This document shows, piece by piece, positions 44,601-50,600 of a DNA stretch of 64,000 bases; the first letter of the stretch is position 1, and the number at the start of each line of letters is the position of its first letter. The stretch is from Ceratotherium simum simum (lineage: Eukaryota > Chordata > Mammalia > Perissodactyla > Rhinocerotidae): NCBI RefSeq assembly GCF_000283155.1, contig NW_004454156.1, positions 41,009,641 through 41,073,640 on the forward strand, in the 5' to 3' direction. The notes beneath the pieces were generated by a model. The model did no database searches and was not told the origin of the DNA. It saw nothing but the letters and a program-made list of their open reading frames with translations. The translations under genes were made by a program, and so were the position numbers.

Positions 44601-47600
44601 GAAGACTCTGGCAAGCTGAACTGGGACAACTGCATAGCAGAATGCTAGGGCAAAGCCATGCCCTATCCTGTAAATAAACGTTCTCTTTTTGAGAAACAGC
44701 TCCTGGCTTCTTAGTAGTTCCTGATAGAAATTAATAACTATCCATGAGACAAATGTCCATGCAATCAGAGCTGTCCATCACAAAAGGTGTTATCTGACAC
44801 AACAAACCGTAATATTGGGCACGAGAGACAAGTATCCTTCATTAAGTGGTTTATAAGAGATCATTCTTGAGAAAGCTCAAAAGGCAAGTTTTGGGGGCTG
44901 GCCCGGTGGCGTAGCAGTTAAGTTCATGCACTCCGCTTCGGCGGCCTGGGGTTTGCTGGTTCGGATCCTGGGTGCAGACCTACTTACCACTCATCAAGCC
45001 AGGCTGTGGCGTCCCACGTAGAAGAACTAGACGGACCTACAACTAGGATATACAACTATGTACTGCAGCTTTGGGGAGAAAAAAAAAAAGAAGGAGATTG
45101 GCAATAGATGTTAGCTCACAGCCAATCTTTCTCAAAAAAAAGGCAAGTTTTGGACATGTTGAATAAGCAAGTAGCTCAGATTTCTAGAATATCTTCTCTT
45201 GTTACAATGTCTCCTTCTCATTCCACACTGATGGCTTCATAGGGAACTCCTTATGATACGATAATTGAGGAAGAAAATCCTTGGCTCTGATTTACAGATG
45301 GTTCTGCACGTTGTACGCTGGTACCACCCCAAAGTGGATGGCTGCAGCATCACCACCCCAATCAGGACAGTGGTGAAGGTAAATCTTCTCAGGGGGCAGA
45401 ACTTCACCCAGTACATTTGGCTGTTCTCTTTGTCTAGATTGAGAGTTGGTCACAAGTAAAAATCCTCACTGATTAATGGACAGTAGCTAATGTTTTGGCT
45501 AGATGGTCAGGCATTTGAAAAGATCTGGACTGGAAGATTATAAACAAGGAAGTTAAAGGTAAAGGTCTTGGGACAGATCTCTCAAAATAAACAGCAAGTA
45601 TGCTGACAGATGATCATTATTTTGGTGATCATTAAATAATGTAGATAAATATCAAATCACTATGATGTGCACTTGAGACTAATATGATACTGTTATGTGA
45701 ACTATACTTCAATGAAAAAATTTAAAAAATATAAATGGAGTGGGAAAATATTTGTGAAATATGTGAATGCTCATCAAAAGGCATCCATTCCAGAGGAAAT
45801 GGACAAATTATACACAATATATCAATGTCACTCACCCTCTCTCCATAGCCACGCCAGTGCTTGCTCAATGGATGCGTGTGCAAAATGCCATGGCAAGAGA
45901 GATGGAGGATATGTACAGGCACAACAACATGAACTTCTCTTCACCAGGACTAACCAGGCTACAGCTGTTGCTGATTGCCTAATCGGCCAATAGCAGATAT
46001 CAAAGCTGAGCCACCAATATGACACGATTTTCCAGGGGAAACAGTCAGGTATCTGACTGTAAGTGGATTATATTGGATTTTTTCAGTCATGATCTAGGCA
46101 GTAATTTGTCTTCACTGTAATAGATATGTATCCTGGCTAAGCATTTACCTGTTCTGCCCTCAATGCTTCTGCCCTAATATTACACCACTGTCTGTGGACT
46201 AATAGCACGGCTTATGCACCATTATGGTATTCCACACAACTTTGCTTCTGACCAAGAAAGCACTTCAAAGCAAAAAAAAAAAAAAAAGGCAGCAATGGGC
46301 TCTTGCCCATGAAATTGACTGGTCTTGCAGTGGTATCATCCACAAGGAACCTGACAAAAAAGTGTGATGTCCTACTAAAGACTCATTTTCAGTACTAATT
46401 GGGAGAGATGCCTGATAGGCTGCATCTTACAGGACTATGTATATGCTTTGAATCATCAAAAAAAACATAATACAGTTTCTCCCAGCACAGTCGCTATTAT
46501 ACTTAATAACCCAACCACAGCTTTCTTTTTAAGCTTTAAGTCTAGAGGCCTTACGTCCCAAGGGAGGAATGATCCACCAAGGGTACAACAACAGCTCCAC
46601 TGAATTAGGTGTTGAGACTGCTACCCAGAAATTTTGGGCTCCTCTTGTCACTGAATCATCAGGCAAAGAAGGTTACTCTACTGGTTAGTATAATTAAAAC
46701 TGACAACAAAAGAAAATTAGATTGATGCTAACTTAATTAGAATCCAGGAGATTCTCTAGGGTGCCTCTAAATCCTTCCATGTCCCATAGTAAAAATGAGA
46801 GGACAATTACAACAACTTAAACACAGTACTACCGAGGATTTGGACGCTCCAAGAGTGAAGACTTGGGTCACTCCACCATGTACCTGACCAACTGAGGCGG
46901 CTGGCTGAGGACAAAGGGAATATGAAATAGGAAGAAGAAGGAAGTCATAAATATCAAGTATATCCTCTTGACCATTACAGAACTGAAGGATATAGCAGCT
47001 ATGCACATTTTCTTCCCTTTTTATTACATAAATTATGGATGGATGGATGGAGATTTAGATATATACAGACACATACATATAGAGAGACATATAGACATTA
47101 TTTTATGTAAGAATTTTTGGTTATAGTTAATTGAGTCTTTTGGTAGCACAGTTCTATTACCTGAACAGTTGAGACTATAACTAAATTTTAGGAGTATTTA
47201 ACATCACCTATGGATGGGCAAAGTACCTGTTGGAACTTTGTGTCTCACCTTTCTGAGGGATGGGGAGAGAGAATCTTCATTTGTAAAAAGGAAAAGTACC
47301 TCTTGTTAAGTAAAGGTATAATATTTTTGTTGTATGCAAGTTCACATATGCATAAATAAGTGTGTATGGAGACACTGAGTAGCCAAAGGAGTGGGCTGTA
47401 CCAGTTACTAAACTACTGTGTTTCAGCTCCAAACCTACCCTTTATTTCTCTTTTCGGTCATGTTGGGACTTCAACTCTGTAAACTATATTTCTTCTTTGC
47501 CAACCAGTTTCCTGGCAGTTAGGTTTTGACAAAAGGAAGACAGGATGGAAATTGGAAAGCATGATGAGGGGAGAAAGACTTGTTCCTTGATATTACTTGC

Positions 47601-50600
47601 CATTGCTGTCAACATTGTTTCAGCAAAGGACCTGGTGGCAACAGTTGATTCTTCTAGCCTTTAGCGGTTTTTTGTTTTGTTTTCTGAGCATTCCCAGAAC
47701 CAGTCTCATAGAGCTCCCTCAGAGGTACTAACATCAGCCAAGTAGCACCTCTCTTCAGAGATGTGAGTCTCAGTTCCATAAGCTCCAATCTCCAAGTTCC
47801 TGAGGCACTGGCTGGGCAGCAGCTCCTCCTCAGAAGTCTGAGTCCCAGACCCATGCGGCCTATTCTCTAAGTTTGTAGGTTCTGATAACTGTAATCTCTT
47901 GTTCCTCCAGACCTAGTCAAGAGCTGCTTCCCATAGTTACCATCTGTGTGTTACCTCAGGGTTTCCTTTTCACTTTGCCAGTCCTCAAACACGTTAAATC
48001 AATTCCTTACAATAAATTCTCTGTTGGAATGCATAGTATGGTTTCTATTTTACTAAATAAAATGTCCCATCAATGGAATATAGGTTAATAAAATCATGGT
48101 AAATCTGTAGAATAAAACTCAATATAAGTATTAGGAAGAATACAGATAATCTATGAGGACTGATACGGAAAGATACTCCAGATACACTCTTAAGTGAAAA
48201 AAAGCAAGGTTTATACTATAGTCTGAATGTTTGTGTCCCCCCAAAATTCATCTTTTGAAATCCTAACCCCCAGAGGTGATGGTTTTAGTAGGTAGGGCCC
48301 TTGGGAGGTACTTAAGTCATGAGGGTAGAGCCCTCACGAATGGGATTAGTGCCTTTATACAAGAGGCTCCAGAGAGATCCCTTGCCCTTTCCACCATGTA
48401 AGGACACAGTGAGAAGGCGCCAACTATGAACCAGGAAGAAGGACTTCACCAGAATGTGACCAGGCTGGTGCCTTGATCTGGGACTTCACTGCCTCCAAAA
48501 CTGTGAGCAAAAAATTTCTGTTGTTTATAAGCTACCCAGTCAGTAGTATTCTGTTACAGCAGCACAAATGAACTAAGACAGTATATCACAATATTTCAGT
48601 ATAATTACAATTGTACTTGAGAAAAAAGATTATTTATAAATGCAAAAGTTATTTTTTGGAAAGTGGCTTTTACCTTCTACCTTATATGCTTTGGTACAGA
48701 AATTTTACATGTATTACATTTATAACTTAGAAAAGATCTTAAAAGAAAAATGCAAAGAAATTAATGAACTATATCTAGTGATTTAATTCTAAGCACCATC
48801 TCCTATAGACATCCTCATCACTACCAAAAAATATATATATATATATTTCAAAGAAAGCTCAAAATGGCCCCATTTTCAAAGACTTATTCCATTTCTCATC
48901 GAAGTTCATAACCTGACAAGAAAGTCTGTTTCATCAGCCTCTTGACCAATATACGGCCACCAAGCACAGACGCCTTAGGAACAAAGTAAGCAAAGCAGTT
49001 CCTACAAACTGAAGTTAAACTTCAACAAAAATAGTTTCAACTATGAAAGGACTTATTAGCACATCTTGTTTTTTAAAAAAGAGAAAAATCTAGAATTGGA
49101 ATATTTCCAAGGGAGATTGGGGTGGGGAAAGGACAGAGAAGGGTGAAAGTATGGAGGTGTTCCTTCTATTATAACCCCAAACAAGGTAATTTTTTTTAAC
49201 TTCTTACCTTAGCAACTTTGTGGTTTGCTGCAGTCTCATGAGATGTATTTTTTAAACCATCTTTGAGCTGTGTGATGAACAAATCGTAACCCTCCGTACT
49301 AGAAACATCTACCTTTTCTAAACATGCTGATAAGAGCTGTTGTGCCTAAATAAAAAGGAAGACAATCACAGAAAATTAAACACAACAAAAAAATGTTAAA
49401 TTCAGATCCTCATTCAAATACTTTAATTTGTAATGATTCTGACAGGTACTATACTAAAGCTTACCTACTTTTACTTTTTTTAAACTAAGTCAATTGATCG
49501 AATAATGATTTGAAGGGCTGTTACAAAATTGAATGAAAAAAAGCAACATATTCAGTGCAGTACCACATAGTAAAGTTTCAATAAATGGAAGCTATTATAA
49601 ACCAAAGCAAGACAGAAAAAAATGGAGAAACTGAAACCATGCACAAAAATGAACGAAGTAAAAATTTAAAGACATAAATGTAAAGTCCTTCAGTGAGCTT
49701 TAGATATTCAAACTATGCAAAACCATAACAGGTAACATTCAGTAAGTCAGCAGGTAATATAAAAAAGCCCTTTCCATTGTTACCCACATATTCAATAAGA
49801 ACTACCTTAACCAACATATGGAAAAGAATACATCCACTGATCCAACCAAACCTAGGAGTCCACACTTTAGGCAAGACAACGACAAACTAACGTGGTGCAA
49901 TAAAGGATGCCTGGGATGGTGGAAGGTCTACAAATTATATTATATTATGTGAAAAACAGAGTTGTAATTATTTAGATTAAAAGAGAGAAAACCAGCAACA
50001 GATATTAAGAGCAAGCTAGGTGCGGGGGGGGCGGGGGGGGGGTGCGGTACTAGAAGCCAGCTAAATACCTAGCATTTCAGACAGCGTAGTAGGAAAAATA
50101 CTGACTTGAGGGTCTATTTCATATAAATGTTCAAATACCTTATTGTAATTCTATAGTTCTTTTAAAAACCTGAATAGTTTGATATCTTTCATTGTAGAAT
50201 ATAATATATATCCTTGATTACAATATCAGCTTTATTAAGATATTAACTGATATAAATTCCTTAAATTAGGAGAGGAAAAAATGTTCAATACACGTAGAAC
50301 TTTTACTAATTCTCTGTCCAAAAATTTTATACATGACCCAAATCCAGATATTCTGATGACAAAAAGATGGCTACTCTGTTTTCAGAACTCAAATTTCCAG
50401 CAACATGCTTTTCATATTAACATATAATAGATGACTGTGATATGACAATAATGTGAGATGTAAGTGGATATATGTTAGTATCTTTTTTAAAAAAAACTCT
50501 CGGGCTGGCCCGGTGGCTTAGCGGTTAAGCGCTCGCAATCCACTGCTGGCGGCCTGGGTTCGGATCCCAGGCGCGCACCGACGCACTGCTTCTCCGGCCA

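Larger units (their letters stand above)
43200..46700 (+). pseudogene. Decayed endogenous retrovirus pol remnant, class III (ERVL-like)
   Basis: A plus-strand stretch with many stops and frameshifts whose pieces follow pol order. A reverse-transcriptase palm segment lies at 44022-44255, where the catalytic motif reads Tyr-Ile-Asp-Asn (44157-44168). The usual second Asp is Asn, so this copy would be inactive. Broken RNase H-like text follows (VNAHQKA at about 45757), with a His/Cys-rich stretch near 45840-45930 like an integrase zinc module, then faint integrase-core text to about 46660. The motif wording favours ERVL over class I, but that is inference. No gag, env or paired LTRs were recognised. 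Interrupted by an ERE and an L1 3' end. Confidence 0.72.
42290..49207 (-). other. BIRC6 intron 3
   Basis: 6918 bp. Largely filled by a MIR, a decayed ERVL-like pol region, an ERE, an L1 3' end and LTR fragments. About 48600-49200 shows only AT-rich DNA with a short TA repeat. Confidence 0.85.
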
